From Thermogemmatispora sp042408965 (GTDB taxonomy: Bacteria; Chloroflexota; Ktedonobacteria; Ktedonobacterales; Ktedonobacteraceae): DNA of 64,000 bases. Positions 8,435 through 16,930 of this stretch are shown piece by piece. The notes beneath the pieces are model-generated. The model had not been told where the DNA came from. It was given only the letters and a program-made list of their open reading frames with translations, and did no database searches. The translations under genes were made by a program, and so were the position numbers. Position 1 is the stretch's first letter. Every line of letters starts with the position of its first letter. The stretch is taken from NCBI GenBank assembly GCA_042408965.1, contig JBHOQN010000125.1:62001-126000 (forward strand), in the 5' to 3' direction.

Positions 8435-9702
8435 GCTTGCCACGCCTGACGTTGCCCTGGCTGCCGCGGCGCGGGCGGCGTCTCTTCCCCTTGCGGCTGC
8501 GCATCGCCCTTGGCTCGGCGGTGCTGGTCTTTGTGCTCAGCTTCAGTCTGCTCTTCTTTGTCAACATCGCCGCTATCCGCAGCTTCTCGCGCGTCATCCA
8601 CAACGTCGGGCTTGACCGCCAGCGCACGAGCGCCACCACTGGCAGCAGCAGTTGGATCAGAGCGGGCAGTGGCGGTCTGCCGCCCTCTCTGGCCGAGCGC
8701 ATTGCCGAGAGCTTCTCCAACGGGCGCCTCAACCCCCTCGAGCGCGCGCTGCTCTCAGAGCTGCAGAGCATCTCGCTGATCGGCCTGGCGCTCGTGGCGG
8801 CGCTGGGGGGACTGGGCGCCTACTGGCTGGCTGGTACGGCCCTGCGTCCCATGCGCCAGGTCAGTAATGCGGCTCGTCGCATCAGCGTGGAGACCCTCGA
8901 CACACGCCTGGCGCTGACGGGTCCACAGGACGAGATCAAGGAACTGGCCGATGCCTTCGATGCCATGCTTGCCCGCCTGGGGCGTACATTTGAACAGCAA
9001 GGACGCTTTGTCGCCAGCGTGGCCCACGAGCTGCGCACGCCGCTGGCGGCCATGCGCGCCAATCTGGAGGTGGTTACGACTGACCCCGATGCAACCCTTG
9101 ACGACTACAAAGAGATGGCTGCCGCCCAGGAGCGCGCCCTTGGGCGCCTTGAATCGCTGGTCTCCAATATGTTGATTCTGGCCAGAAGCGAACAGCCGTT
9201 GCAGGCGCGCAATGAGGTCAGCCTCGGTCCTCTCCTGGAGGAAGTGCTGGAGGAGCTGCGGCCGGCCGCCGAGGCCCATGAGGTCACGCTCTCCCTGGAG
9301 AACGCTCCCGATCTTGTGGTCCAGGGTGACGAGCTGCTGCTAGCGCGGGTCTTCTCCAACCTGGTAGAAAATGCGATCTGCTATAACCGGCGCAGCGGTG
9401 CGGTGCGCGTCGACATCGAGCGCGATGGCGAGCAGGCGCGCATCATCGTCGCCGACACCGGGATCGGCATTCCTCCCCAGGATCAGGAGCGCATCTTCGA
9501 TCGCTTCTATCGTGTCGACTGCTCGCGCTCGCGCCACAGCGGCGGCGCGGGTCTGGGCCTCTCCATTATCGCCGCCATCGTCCAGCAGCATCGGGGCAAC
9601 GTCACGCTCTGGAGTAGGCCGGGAGTGGGAAGTGTCTTTACGGTCGTTCTGCCCCTGGTGCCAGCCAGCCTTCCGGTACTCGCGGGAACGCGACAGAGTT
9701 GA
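8431..9702 (+). CDS. Membrane sensor histidine kinase
   Basis: This 423-residue kinase has two membrane helices (about 25-47 and 115-137) flanking a short extracellular loop of about 65 residues, then a HAMP linker. The H-box VAHELRTPLAAMRA carries the phosphorylated His199. An ATPase domain follows, with N-box NLVENAICYN, G1 DTGIGIPPQD, the F-box FDRFYRVD and G2 GGAGLGL. The start overlaps the regulator's stop by 4 bp. The small external domain suggests sensing within or close to the membrane, as in kinases that control antibiotic export pumps. Confidence 0.95.
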   Translation: MSLPRLTLPWLPRRGRRLFPLRLRIALGSAVLVFVLSFSLLFFVNIAAIRSFSRVIHNVGLDRQRTSATTGSSSWIRAGSGGLPPSLAERIAESFSNGRLNPLERALLSELQSISLIGLALVAALGGLGAYWLAGTALRPMRQVSNAARRISVETLDTRLALTGPQDEIKELADAFDAMLARLGRTFEQQGRFVASVAHELRTPLAAMRANLEVVTTDPDATLDDYKEMAAAQERALGRLESLVSNMLILARSEQPLQARNEVSLGPLLEEVLEELRPAAEAHEVTLSLENAPDLVVQGDELLLARVFSNLVENAICYNRRSGAVRVDIERDGEQARIIVADTGIGIPPQDQERIFDRFYRVDCSRSRHSGGAGLGLSIIAAIVQQHRGNVTLWSRPGVGSVFTVVLPLVPASLPVLAGTRQS

Positions 9703-9819
9703 ATCAGGCCAGGCTCGTGCGGGCTGGTCAGGGCTTAACAACAATTTTATCCTCCATGGGCTACACTCCCAATCGGCGCTGAAACACACAACGAACGTAG
9801 CGAAGGGAGTCATACCACG

Positions 9820-10581
9820 ATGCAAACGCTTCGTCGGCCGACCAATAGATCGCCATTGTATGCCGGCCTGCTCTCTCTGGCGGCCCTGCTCTTCCTGGTC
9901 GCCTGTGGCAATAACAGTACAACGACCGGGGCGAGCGCCGCGGTATCGGCGACTCCCACCTGCCCCCCGACCGTGCGCTTGCGGAGCGTCAGCGGGACAG
10001 TGCAGAGCCTCGGCAGCGGCACATTCACAGTGCTCACTGCGCAGGGTCAGAGCCAGCAGGTCAGCTATGGCAGTACAACACGCTTTACGAAGCAAGTGCA
10101 GGAGAAGGTCAGCGACCTCAAAGAAGGAGATCAGGTGACCGTGGTGGTGAACCAGAACTCCGACAACACCTATTCGGCGGTCTCCATCGCCGAGGGCGGC
10201 ACGGCCACGGGGTTCGGTAGCGGCCGCCAGGGCCAGAGCTTTCAGGGCACACGCACGGTGAACACAGCCTGCTTCACGCGCCGGCAGGGTCAGGGCAATG
10301 GCTTCGGCAACGGCAGCGCTTCGACGCAGAACATGCGCGCCGTACGCGGGAGCATCACTCAGATCGCCGGCAATCAGCTCACAGTCACCGATAGCTCTGG
10401 AAGTAACTTCGTGCTGACACTGACCAGTTCGACACGTGTCATCAAGACAGAGACAGCCACTGCGGCCGACCTCAAAGTCGGTATCAAAGTACTGGCGATT
10501 GGCTCAAGCGGCGCTCAGGGCCAGCTTGCAGCCACCACTGTGACGATTAATCCCCAGGGACAGGGGACGAGAGCCGGCTGA
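9820..10581 (+). CDS. Secreted lipoprotein with two DUF5666-like domains
   Basis: This 253-residue protein has a lipoprotein signal peptide with lipobox LVAC (Cys29), so it should be anchored on the outer face of the membrane. Two similar beta-rich units follow. The first is about 50-120 (SGTVQSLGSGTFTVLTAQGQ), the second about 170-240 (RGSITQIAGNQLTVTDSSGS). Each ends with a DLK-x-G-x-x-V segment typical of DUF5666. They look like small OB-like modules, and the function is unknown. AAGGGAG precedes the ATG. It sits between the two-component pair and the exporter on the same strand, which suggests an accessory role in sensing or export. Confidence 0.85.
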   Translation: MQTLRRPTNRSPLYAGLLSLAALLFLVACGNNSTTTGASAAVSATPTCPPTVRLRSVSGTVQSLGSGTFTVLTAQGQSQQVSYGSTTRFTKQVQEKVSDLKEGDQVTVVVNQNSDNTYSAVSIAEGGTATGFGSGRQGQSFQGTRTVNTACFTRRQGQGNGFGNGSASTQNMRAVRGSITQIAGNQLTVTDSSGSNFVLTLTSSTRVIKTETATAADLKVGIKVLAIGSSGAQGQLAATTVTINPQGQGTRAG

Positions 10582-10617
10582 TTCTGAGCAAGGAGCCTTC
10601 TGAAAGGAGAAGCGAGC

Positions 10618-12018
10618 ATGTCCGATGTTGAAACCAATCTCCAGCCTTTACTGGAGGATGAAGGGAGTGAGATCACTATCGACGAAACGGCGCGCTTCGA
10701 TACCCGGATGGTTCTGCCACCCAGGAAGCGAACGCGCCGACGCGGCTGGTTTATTGCCACCGCGATTGTGGTTGTGCTGGTACTGGCCGCCGGCGGAACA
10801 TTTGCCTATCTGCGGATGACAACGCGGCAGCAGGCAGTCTATACCCAGGCCACGGTGACGGCCGGCAATCTCTCCGTGACCGTTTCGGGCACTGGCCCGG
10901 TGATGCCTCGTGCCCAGTACAATCTGAACTTTCCCGGCTCGGTGAGCGGGGAGATCAGCGAGATCGACGTCCAGGTAGGCCAGCATGTCAAAAAAGGTCA
11001 GACGCTGGCGAAGGTAGATTCTCCCTCGCTGCAGGACGCAGTGACCCAGGCGCAGCAGGCGGTTGACAATGCGCAGACAGCCTACAACGATGCCGTCAAC
11101 AACGGCGAGTCGCAATCGCAGTTGGATCAGCTTGCGGGCCAGTTGCAGAGCGCGGAGGATCAGCTCACGGCGGCTCAGCATAACCTGGCGCAGACCGTGC
11201 TGACGGCCCCCTCGGATGGCACTATCGTGGCGATCAACGGAACAGTGGGCCAGACCCCTGGTTCGGGCAGCTCTAGCTCCAGCAGCAGCTCGGGCAGTAG
11301 CGCCTTCATGGTCCTCGTTGACACCAGCTCCCTGACCATCGCGGCAGCAGTCAATGAGGCCGATATTGCCAATGTCCAGGTGGGACAGCCGGCCTCCTTT
11401 ACGGTGGCGGCCTATCCCAGCCAGACCTTCCATGCCACGGTCTCCTCGATCAGTATTCTGGGCCAGTCCTCCTCCAACGTGGTGAGCTACACGGTTGATC
11501 TGACCGTCAACCAGAACAGCCTGAATGGGGCGCACATCTATCCGGGCATGACTGCCACCGTCGAAATTACGACGCAGCAGCGCATCGGGGTACTGCTGGT
11601 GCCCAATCAGGCCCTGACCTTTACCAACGAGGCCGTGCAGGTGGGAGCCATCAGCCGGCAAGCTCTGCTGCAGGCCTATCAGAGCGCGGGCGTCTCCTTC
11701 GGGCAGTCCTCTTCTAGCAGCTCCACTGGCTCGACGAGCAGCTCCAGCCAGAGCAGCAGCACACGTGTCGTCCTTGTGCTGCGCAACGGCCAGTTGACAC
11801 CAGTGGTGATCAAGACGGGGCTGACCAATGGGACGGAGACCGAGGTGCTCTCCGGACTGCAGGACGGTGATCAGGTTGTTGTCAGCGCTACCGGCGGGGT
11901 CTTTGCGAACCTCTCCACGTCGTCCAGTTCAACCAGCTCCGGCGGCTTTGGCGGTGGTGGATCGCTCAGGTTCTTCTCTGGCGGCGGTGGCGGTGGTGGT
12001 GGAGGAGGTGGTAGATAG
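10618..12018 (+). CDS. MacA-like efflux adaptor (HlyD/RND membrane-fusion family)
   Basis: This 466-residue protein has one membrane helix (about 44-65). A lipoyl/barrel-sandwich module, split by a coiled-coil hairpin (about 145-185, rich in Q and A), is followed by a beta-barrel and C-terminal region. It contains serine runs near residues 220-230 and 360-380 and ends in an unusual poly-glycine tail (GGGGGGGGGGGR). In monoderm relatives such proteins work with FtsX-type permeases in exporting peptides or antibiotics. The stop abuts the ATPase start with no gap, so translation is coupled. Confidence 0.9.
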   Translation: MSDVETNLQPLLEDEGSEITIDETARFDTRMVLPPRKRTRRRGWFIATAIVVVLVLAAGGTFAYLRMTTRQQAVYTQATVTAGNLSVTVSGTGPVMPRAQYNLNFPGSVSGEISEIDVQVGQHVKKGQTLAKVDSPSLQDAVTQAQQAVDNAQTAYNDAVNNGESQSQLDQLAGQLQSAEDQLTAAQHNLAQTVLTAPSDGTIVAINGTVGQTPGSGSSSSSSSSGSSAFMVLVDTSSLTIAAAVNEADIANVQVGQPASFTVAAYPSQTFHATVSSISILGQSSSNVVSYTVDLTVNQNSLNGAHIYPGMTATVEITTQQRIGVLLVPNQALTFTNEAVQVGAISRQALLQAYQSAGVSFGQSSSSSSTGSTSSSSQSSSTRVVLVLRNGQLTPVVIKTGLTNGTETEVLSGLQDGDQVVVSATGGVFANLSTSSSSTSSGGFGGGGSLRFFSGGGGGGGGGGGR

Positions 12019-12813
12019 ATGGAGCAACTTGAGCGGCCTGCTAATGGGCGCAAGAAGCATCCGCTGGTGCGTGTGCGCCAGCTGGTGAAGAACTATTACC
12101 TGGGGCGTACGGTTGTGCCTGCGCTGCGAGGGGTCGATCTCGATGTCTGGCCTGGCGAATTTGTGGCCCTGATGGGGCCATCTGGCTCCGGAAAATCGAC
12201 CTTTATGAATCTGCTGGGCTGTCTAGACCAGCCCACCGCCGGTCGCTATCTGCTCGATGGGGTCCCAGTGGATGAGCTGAATTCCGATGAGCTGGCCGAC
12301 GTGCGCAATCGACAAATCGGCTTCGTTTTCCAGAGCTTCAATCTGCTGCCCTGGATGACCGCGCTGGAGAACGTGGCCCTGCCGTTGACCTACATGAATA
12401 TGCCCGCCGACGAGCGTCTCTGGCGTGCCGAGATGGCACTGACGCTGGTCGGGCTGCGCTCGCGCGCCCACCACCGGCCCGCGGAGATGTCGGGCGGGCA
12501 GCAGCAGCGTGTGGCCATCGCGCGCTCGCTGGTGACCTCACCCTCACTGCTGCTGGCGGACGAGCCAACGGGCAATCTGGATAGCCAGACCAGTGTGCAG
12601 ATCATGGGGATACTGCAGGAGCTGAATGAGCGCGGCCTGACGATCGTGCTGGTGACCCACGAGCCAGATATCGCCAGCTACTGTCGCCGCCAGGTGCGAT
12701 TCCGCGATGGGCGCGTGGTGGGTGACACGCTGAACCCCTCGCCTGTACGCGCCTTGCTGCCGAGCCAGAACGCGCATGGCCGCGAACAGGAGGAGAAGAA
12801 GGTGACATCATGA
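12019..12813 (+). CDS. ABC transporter ATPase (MacB/LolD-type)
   Basis: This 264-residue nucleotide-binding subunit has Walker A GPSGSGKST (53-61), a Q-loop in FVFQSFNLLPW, signature SGGQQQR, Walker B LLLADEPTGNLD and an H-loop (VTHEPD). The AENVALPL-like segment and the overall form are typical of the MacB/LolD/FtsE group. It begins directly after the adaptor's stop codon and overlaps the permease start by 4 bp, so the three genes form one translationally coupled exporter. Confidence 0.96.
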   Translation: MEQLERPANGRKKHPLVRVRQLVKNYYLGRTVVPALRGVDLDVWPGEFVALMGPSGSGKSTFMNLLGCLDQPTAGRYLLDGVPVDELNSDELADVRNRQIGFVFQSFNLLPWMTALENVALPLTYMNMPADERLWRAEMALTLVGLRSRAHHRPAEMSGGQQQRVAIARSLVTSPSLLLADEPTGNLDSQTSVQIMGILQELNERGLTIVLVTHEPDIASYCRRQVRFRDGRVVGDTLNPSPVRALLPSQNAHGREQEEKKVTS

Positions 12814-14144
12814 GTTCTAAGAAGCCTGAGACTGGTCTCCAGCGCTCGACCACGGCGCCTCTGGCGCGACCGTCACAGACCACTTTCTTGCCTTCCGTTC
12901 AGAGCTACAGGCGCACACGCGGGCCAGTGGCGGTCTATCAGGGAACACGTAGCGCCTTGCGGGCCTTGCGCGCCAATGCGCTGCGTTCCCTGCTGACCTC
13001 GCTTGGCATCATCATCGGCGTTGGTGCGGTGATCATGATGGTCTCCATCAGCGAGGGCAACGCGGCCACCATCAATCAGCGCCTCTCCTCGCTGAATCCG
13101 ACGCAGCTCAACGTCTTTCCGAGCAGCACCAGGGGGAGCGGTGGGGTCAGCGCCGGCCTGGGCTCAGCCCAATCGCTGATCCCCGACGATGCCAATGCGA
13201 TCGCGCAGTTGCCGCATGTGACCGCTGCCAGCCCGGTGATCAATAGCAATGGCCAGCTCGTGGCCGGTGACCAGAACTGGGCGACCTCGGTAGTTGGCGT
13301 GGCTCCCTCCTACCAGCAGATCGGTAGCTGGACGATGGAGTACGGCAGCTTCATCTCGCAGGATGACGAGGATAGCGGCCATACGGTGGCGGTGCTCGGG
13401 CAGACGGTGGTGGATAACCTCTTCAGTCCAGGTACCGATCCCGTTGGTCAGAGTGTGCGCATCAATGGCGTCCCCTTCACGGTGATCGGCGTGCTGGCCC
13501 CCAAAGGCTCCAATGGCGGGCGCGACGTTGACGATGTGGTCTACGTGCCCTACTCGACGGCCCACCAGCGTCTGAGTGGGGGCCGCTTTGTAGGCCAGAT
13601 TGTCCTGACCGCTGATAACACGAGCGATGTCAGCCTGGTCCAGACGGAGGTGCAGCAGCTGCTGGAGCAGCGTCACAACATCTCCAATCCCGAGCTGGAT
13701 GACTTCCAGATCCAGAATCAGCTGCAGGTACTGCAGTCGGTGCAGGGGACGAATCAGGCCCTGACGATTCTGCTGGTCAGTGTGGCCTCGGTCTCGCTGA
13801 TCGTCGGTGGTATCGGTATTATGAACATCATGCTGGTCTCGGTGACCGAGCGCACGCGGGAGATCGGCATCCGCATCGCTGTGGGAGCCCGCCCGCGCGA
13901 TGTCATGACGCAGTTCCTGATTGAGGCGCTGGTGTTGAGTGTGCTCGGCGGCGTCATTGGCCTGATTCTGGGGCCGGTCGGCGCTCTGGTGCTGACGCAT
14001 ATCACGAATACGCCCTTTGTGCTGGACCCGCTCTCGGTGGCCCTGGCCTTCGGGGTCTCGGCGCTGGTGGGGGTGATCTTCGGCTTCTATCCGGCTCAGC
14101 GGGCGGCGCGTCTCGATCCGATCGTGGCGCTGCGCACGGAGTAG
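12810..14144 (+). CDS. MacB-like ABC permease (FtsX family)
   Basis: This 444-residue permease starts with a cytoplasmic tail of about 50 residues. The first membrane helix lies around 60-82 (LRSLLTSLGIIIGVGAVIMMVSI), and a large extracellular MacB_PCD-type domain spans about 85-310. Three C-terminal helices follow (about 313-340, 365-395, 405-435). The sequence SVTERTREIGIRIAVGARPRDV is the conserved FtsX-family coupling region. It is the last gene of the operon and is followed by a strong hairpin at 14203-14250. Confidence 0.95.
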   Translation: MSSKKPETGLQRSTTAPLARPSQTTFLPSVQSYRRTRGPVAVYQGTRSALRALRANALRSLLTSLGIIIGVGAVIMMVSISEGNAATINQRLSSLNPTQLNVFPSSTRGSGGVSAGLGSAQSLIPDDANAIAQLPHVTAASPVINSNGQLVAGDQNWATSVVGVAPSYQQIGSWTMEYGSFISQDDEDSGHTVAVLGQTVVDNLFSPGTDPVGQSVRINGVPFTVIGVLAPKGSNGGRDVDDVVYVPYSTAHQRLSGGRFVGQIVLTADNTSDVSLVQTEVQQLLEQRHNISNPELDDFQIQNQLQVLQSVQGTNQALTILLVSVASVSLIVGGIGIMNIMLVSVTERTREIGIRIAVGARPRDVMTQFLIEALVLSVLGGVIGLILGPVGALVLTHITNTPFVLDPLSVALAFGVSALVGVIFGFYPAQRAARLDPIVALRTE

Positions 14145-14202
14145 CTCGCAGCGGAGCAGGGGGCGCGCGGCAACAGGCGCGATCTCCACGCTCTGCCTGA
14201 GA

Positions 14203-14250
14203 GAACGGGGAGCAGGTGGCGGCTTGCAGCCGTAGTCCTGCTCCCCGTTC
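14203..14250. terminator. Hairpin between convergent permease and cupredoxin genes
   Basis: GAACGGGGAGCAGG (14203-14216) and CCTGCTCCCCGTTC (14237-14250) form a perfect 14-bp stem with a 20-base loop that itself can fold (GGC/GCC). It sits between converging genes and probably acts in both directions. T-rich tails are weak. Confidence 0.7.
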
Positions 14251-14327
14251 ATTGCTGGACGCTGCTCGGTGGTGTCGCCGGAAAGGCTCCACGTGAGCGG
14301 TACAGGGGATATGGGAAGGTTTCTTGC

Positions 14328-14834
14328 TTAATGGGTCACGGTGATTGTGCCTCTGGCGCTGGGGTGCTCTTTGCTGAAATACATGTAGACCCCTGGCTGG
14401 TTGAACATCTTCTGGTAGCTGCCGTTGCGAGCCAGCTTGCTATCGCTGCTGAAGAGGCCGGCGGTGGTGCTGCTGAGGATCTGGTTCTCATCGCTGGCGT
14501 TCAGCCACTCGACGACGGTCCCGACTTTGATGGTGATGTTCGCCGGCTCGAACGTGTAGGCGTCTCCCTTGCTGCCCTTCTTCTCGATCAGCCTGACGAC
14601 CACATGGCTGCGGGTGACACTGGTTCCAACGGCCGTGCCTAGCGGCTGCTGGGCGCTGGCCTTGCTGCCGTTGCCCGACGAGAACGAAGAGGTCGTGGTG
14701 GTACCGCTGGCAGAGCTGGAGGAGCTGCTTGTGCTCTTGCTCTCCTCTCCACAGGCGGCCAGCAGGAGGGCACAGAGGGCCAGCAGCACCAGCACTGTCG
14801 TGAGAGCTTTGTGGCAAATGTAAGACATACCCAT
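14328..14834 (-). CDS. Cupredoxin-fold lipoprotein lacking most copper ligands
   Basis: This 168-residue protein has a lipoprotein signal peptide (lipobox LAAC, Cys28), a Ser/Thr-rich spacer (33-60) and a small cupredoxin-like domain (about 75-168). The pattern VGTVVEWLNASDENQI and PGVYMYFSKEHPSARGTITV follows plastocyanin-type proteins closely. However, the expected ligands are Gln118 (for His), Ser154 (for Cys) and Ala160 (for Met); only His157 remains. It is therefore unlikely to bind type-1 copper. It may be a structural or binding relic, or bind something else. It is monocistronic and convergent with the exporter operon. Confidence 0.85.
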   Translation of the reverse strand: MGMSYICHKALTTVLVLLALCALLLAACGEESKSTSSSSSSASGTTTTSSFSSGNGSKASAQQPLGTAVGTSVTRSHVVVRLIEKKGSKGDAYTFEPANITIKVGTVVEWLNASDENQILSSTTAGLFSSDSKLARNGSYQKMFNQPGVYMYFSKEHPSARGTITVTH

Positions 14835-15270
14835 ACTAACAACCTGCCATCCTTTCTCTGTATAGACATACCTGGCTTGCGCTCAGCTGCAGGCGGCATT
14901 GTCCGGTCCCCGGCCAGGGCTACTCTGCAATGCGCCCGCTGTATGATCAGCCCCGGTACACTTTGATAGTACTCTGCCTCTGAAACTACTTGAGCTTATG
15001 ATTCTCTCTTTATGGCAGAAAAGTACTATCTGCTCTTCTGATATGATAAAGATACATTGATACACATGAGTCATGTAATTCCATATGCTACGCTATACTC
15101 AAAATAGCCTTCTGCCGTTTAACGCTCTGTTAACACGTGGGTAACCTTCTGATGGTACAATCCTCTGCGGTAGGCAGAGTCGCGTGCATGGTGAGGCTGG
15201 AGCGATGGTGCGTATTGCGGAGGCTCGTGCGAGCAATGTTCATTCTGTTCTGGAAAGGTTGGATCAGCCG
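14835..15270. other. Divergent promoter region, cupredoxin and phosphoesterase
   Basis: This 436-bp region lies between divergently transcribed genes and is AT-rich at about 14960-15165. A TACAAT box at 15157-15162 could be a -10 for the plus-strand gene, but no good -35 stands at 16-18 bp. The frame is open back to 15184; I start the phosphoesterase at 15271 because a signal peptide begins there. Confidence 0.45.
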
Positions 15271-16779
15271 ATGAAGCAGCTCTTCAAGTTCGGCGTTGCC
15301 ATGGTGCTCATGGCTCTTCTGCTGGGGACGGTCAGCGTCTCGGCGGCCCCTGTTCAGCAGCAGGCAGCCACCTGGCGGGCAACGACAACGCCCATTCAGC
15401 ATCTAGTTGTCATTTTTGACGAGAACGTCTCCTTTGACCATTATTTTGGCACCTATCCTGTCGCGCTCAACCCGGCCGGGGAGCCGGCTTTCCATGCCAG
15501 GCGCGGCACGCCCACGGTCAACGGTCTGGGGCCGACCCTGCTCACGCACAATCCCAACCTCGCCAATCCCCAGCGTCTCGATCGCTCGCAAGCGCTGACC
15601 TGTGATCAGGATCACGGCTATACTGATGAGCAGAAGGCCTTTGATCACGGCCTGATGGATAGCTTTGTGCAGTCCGTAGCTGGAGGAAGCTGCACCGATA
15701 AGTCCATTGTCATGGATTACTATGATGGCAACACCGTCACGGCGCTCTGGAATTACGCGCAGCACTTCGCACTGAATGACAACTCCTTCGGCACTACCTT
15801 TGGTCCCTCGACGCCGGGAGCCCTGAATCTGATCTCCGGTCAGACGCACGGCGCAACCCCGGCCAACATTCCCAATCTGGTGAGCAATGGCACCGTCATC
15901 AGCGATGCGCGTCCGGCCTTCGATGACTGCTCGGTGGGCGCAACCGTTTCACTGAGCGGCAGGAACGTCGGTGACCTGCTCAATGCGAAGGGGATCACCT
16001 GGGGCTGGTTCCAGGGAGGCTTCCGCCCGACGGCGATCAACAATGGCAAGGCCGTCTGCGGGACCACGCATCAGAACATCGGCGGGGCCACAGTGACGGA
16101 CTACATTCCCCATCATGAGCCGTTCCAGTACTACCAATCGACCGCCAATCCTCATCATCTGCCGCCCTCCTCGGTGCTGATGATCGGCAGAACCGACCAG
16201 GCCAATCATCAGTACGATCTCGCCGATTTCTGGGCGGCCCTTGCAGCGGGCAGGCTGCCAGCGGTCAGCTTCCTCAAAGCGGCCGCCTATCAGGATGGCC
16301 ATGCTGGCTACTCTGATCCGCTGGACGAGCAGCACTTCCTCGTGGACACCATCAATCGCCTGGAGCGTTCTCCCTACTGGGAGAGCACGGCGGTGATCAT
16401 CGCCTATGACGACTCCGACGGCTGGTACGATCATGTCATGGGACCAATTGTGAACCATTCCGCTGATGCGACCTATGATGCGCTCACCGGCCCTGGGCAG
16501 TGCGGGACTCCGCAGCCGGGCGCCTATCCCGGACGCTGTGGCTATGGACCGCGCCTCCCCCTGCTGGTGGTCTCGCCCTTCGCGAAGGTCAATGTGGTGG
16601 ACCACACGCTGACCGATCAGACCTCGATTCTGCGCTTTATCGAGGACAACTGGCAGTTGGGGCGCATTGGTGATCAATCCTACGACGAACTGGCTGGCCC
16701 TCTGACTGGCATGTTCGACTTCTCCGGTCGTCATGCGCCACGGCTCTTCCTCGATCCTGAGAGTGGCACGCCGCTCTAG
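15271..16779 (+). CDS. Secreted phosphoesterase (phospholipase C / acid phosphatase AcpA-like)
   Basis: This 502-residue secreted enzyme has a cleavable signal peptide (MKQLFKFGVAMVLMALLLGTVSVSA, cleavage probably after ASA-like residues near 25). The phosphoesterase family motifs HLVVIFDENVSFDHYFGTYP near the mature N-terminus and YDDSDGWYDHVMGP near residue 390 supply metal ligands in this alkaline-phosphatase-like superfamily. Family members cleave phospholipids or phosphomonoesters outside the cell, so a role in phosphate scavenging is plausible. The start at 15271 has GGAAAGG upstream; the frame is open to 15184 but the extra 29 residues are not signal-like. A terminator hairpin follows. 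Confidence 0.88.
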   Translation: MKQLFKFGVAMVLMALLLGTVSVSAAPVQQQAATWRATTTPIQHLVVIFDENVSFDHYFGTYPVALNPAGEPAFHARRGTPTVNGLGPTLLTHNPNLANPQRLDRSQALTCDQDHGYTDEQKAFDHGLMDSFVQSVAGGSCTDKSIVMDYYDGNTVTALWNYAQHFALNDNSFGTTFGPSTPGALNLISGQTHGATPANIPNLVSNGTVISDARPAFDDCSVGATVSLSGRNVGDLLNAKGITWGWFQGGFRPTAINNGKAVCGTTHQNIGGATVTDYIPHHEPFQYYQSTANPHHLPPSSVLMIGRTDQANHQYDLADFWAALAAGRLPAVSFLKAAAYQDGHAGYSDPLDEQHFLVDTINRLERSPYWESTAVIIAYDDSDGWYDHVMGPIVNHSADATYDALTGPGQCGTPQPGAYPGRCGYGPRLPLLVVSPFAKVNVVDHTLTDQTSILRFIEDNWQLGRIGDQSYDELAGPLTGMFDFSGRHAPRLFLDPESGTPL

Positions 16780-16812
16780 CCACGCGCTCTCCGTCCCATC
16801 TCCTGCGTGAAG

Positions 16813-16855
16813 GGAGGGCAGGGTCTTCGCCTCTGACCGGGCGGCCCTGCCCTCC
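16813..16855. terminator. Terminator hairpin after phosphoesterase
   Basis: GGAGGGCAGGG (16813-16823) pairs with CCCTGCCCTCC (16845-16855) in an 11-bp stem followed by TCTTG on the plus strand. It lies between convergent genes and may serve both. Confidence 0.65.
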
Positions 16856-16930
16856 TCTTGCACGCGCTGCCAGCGAGTGGGCTCTCTGCTGGCGGTAGCT
16901 GCTCAGCTCCCCTTCCCAAGGCCTGCTCGT

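Noticed and set aside
11980..12015. Simple-sequence GGC/GGT run at the end of the adaptor gene as a sequencing artefact
   Set aside because: It stays in frame, ends at a stop that abuts the ATPase start, and poly-Gly tails occur in low-complexity secreted proteins.
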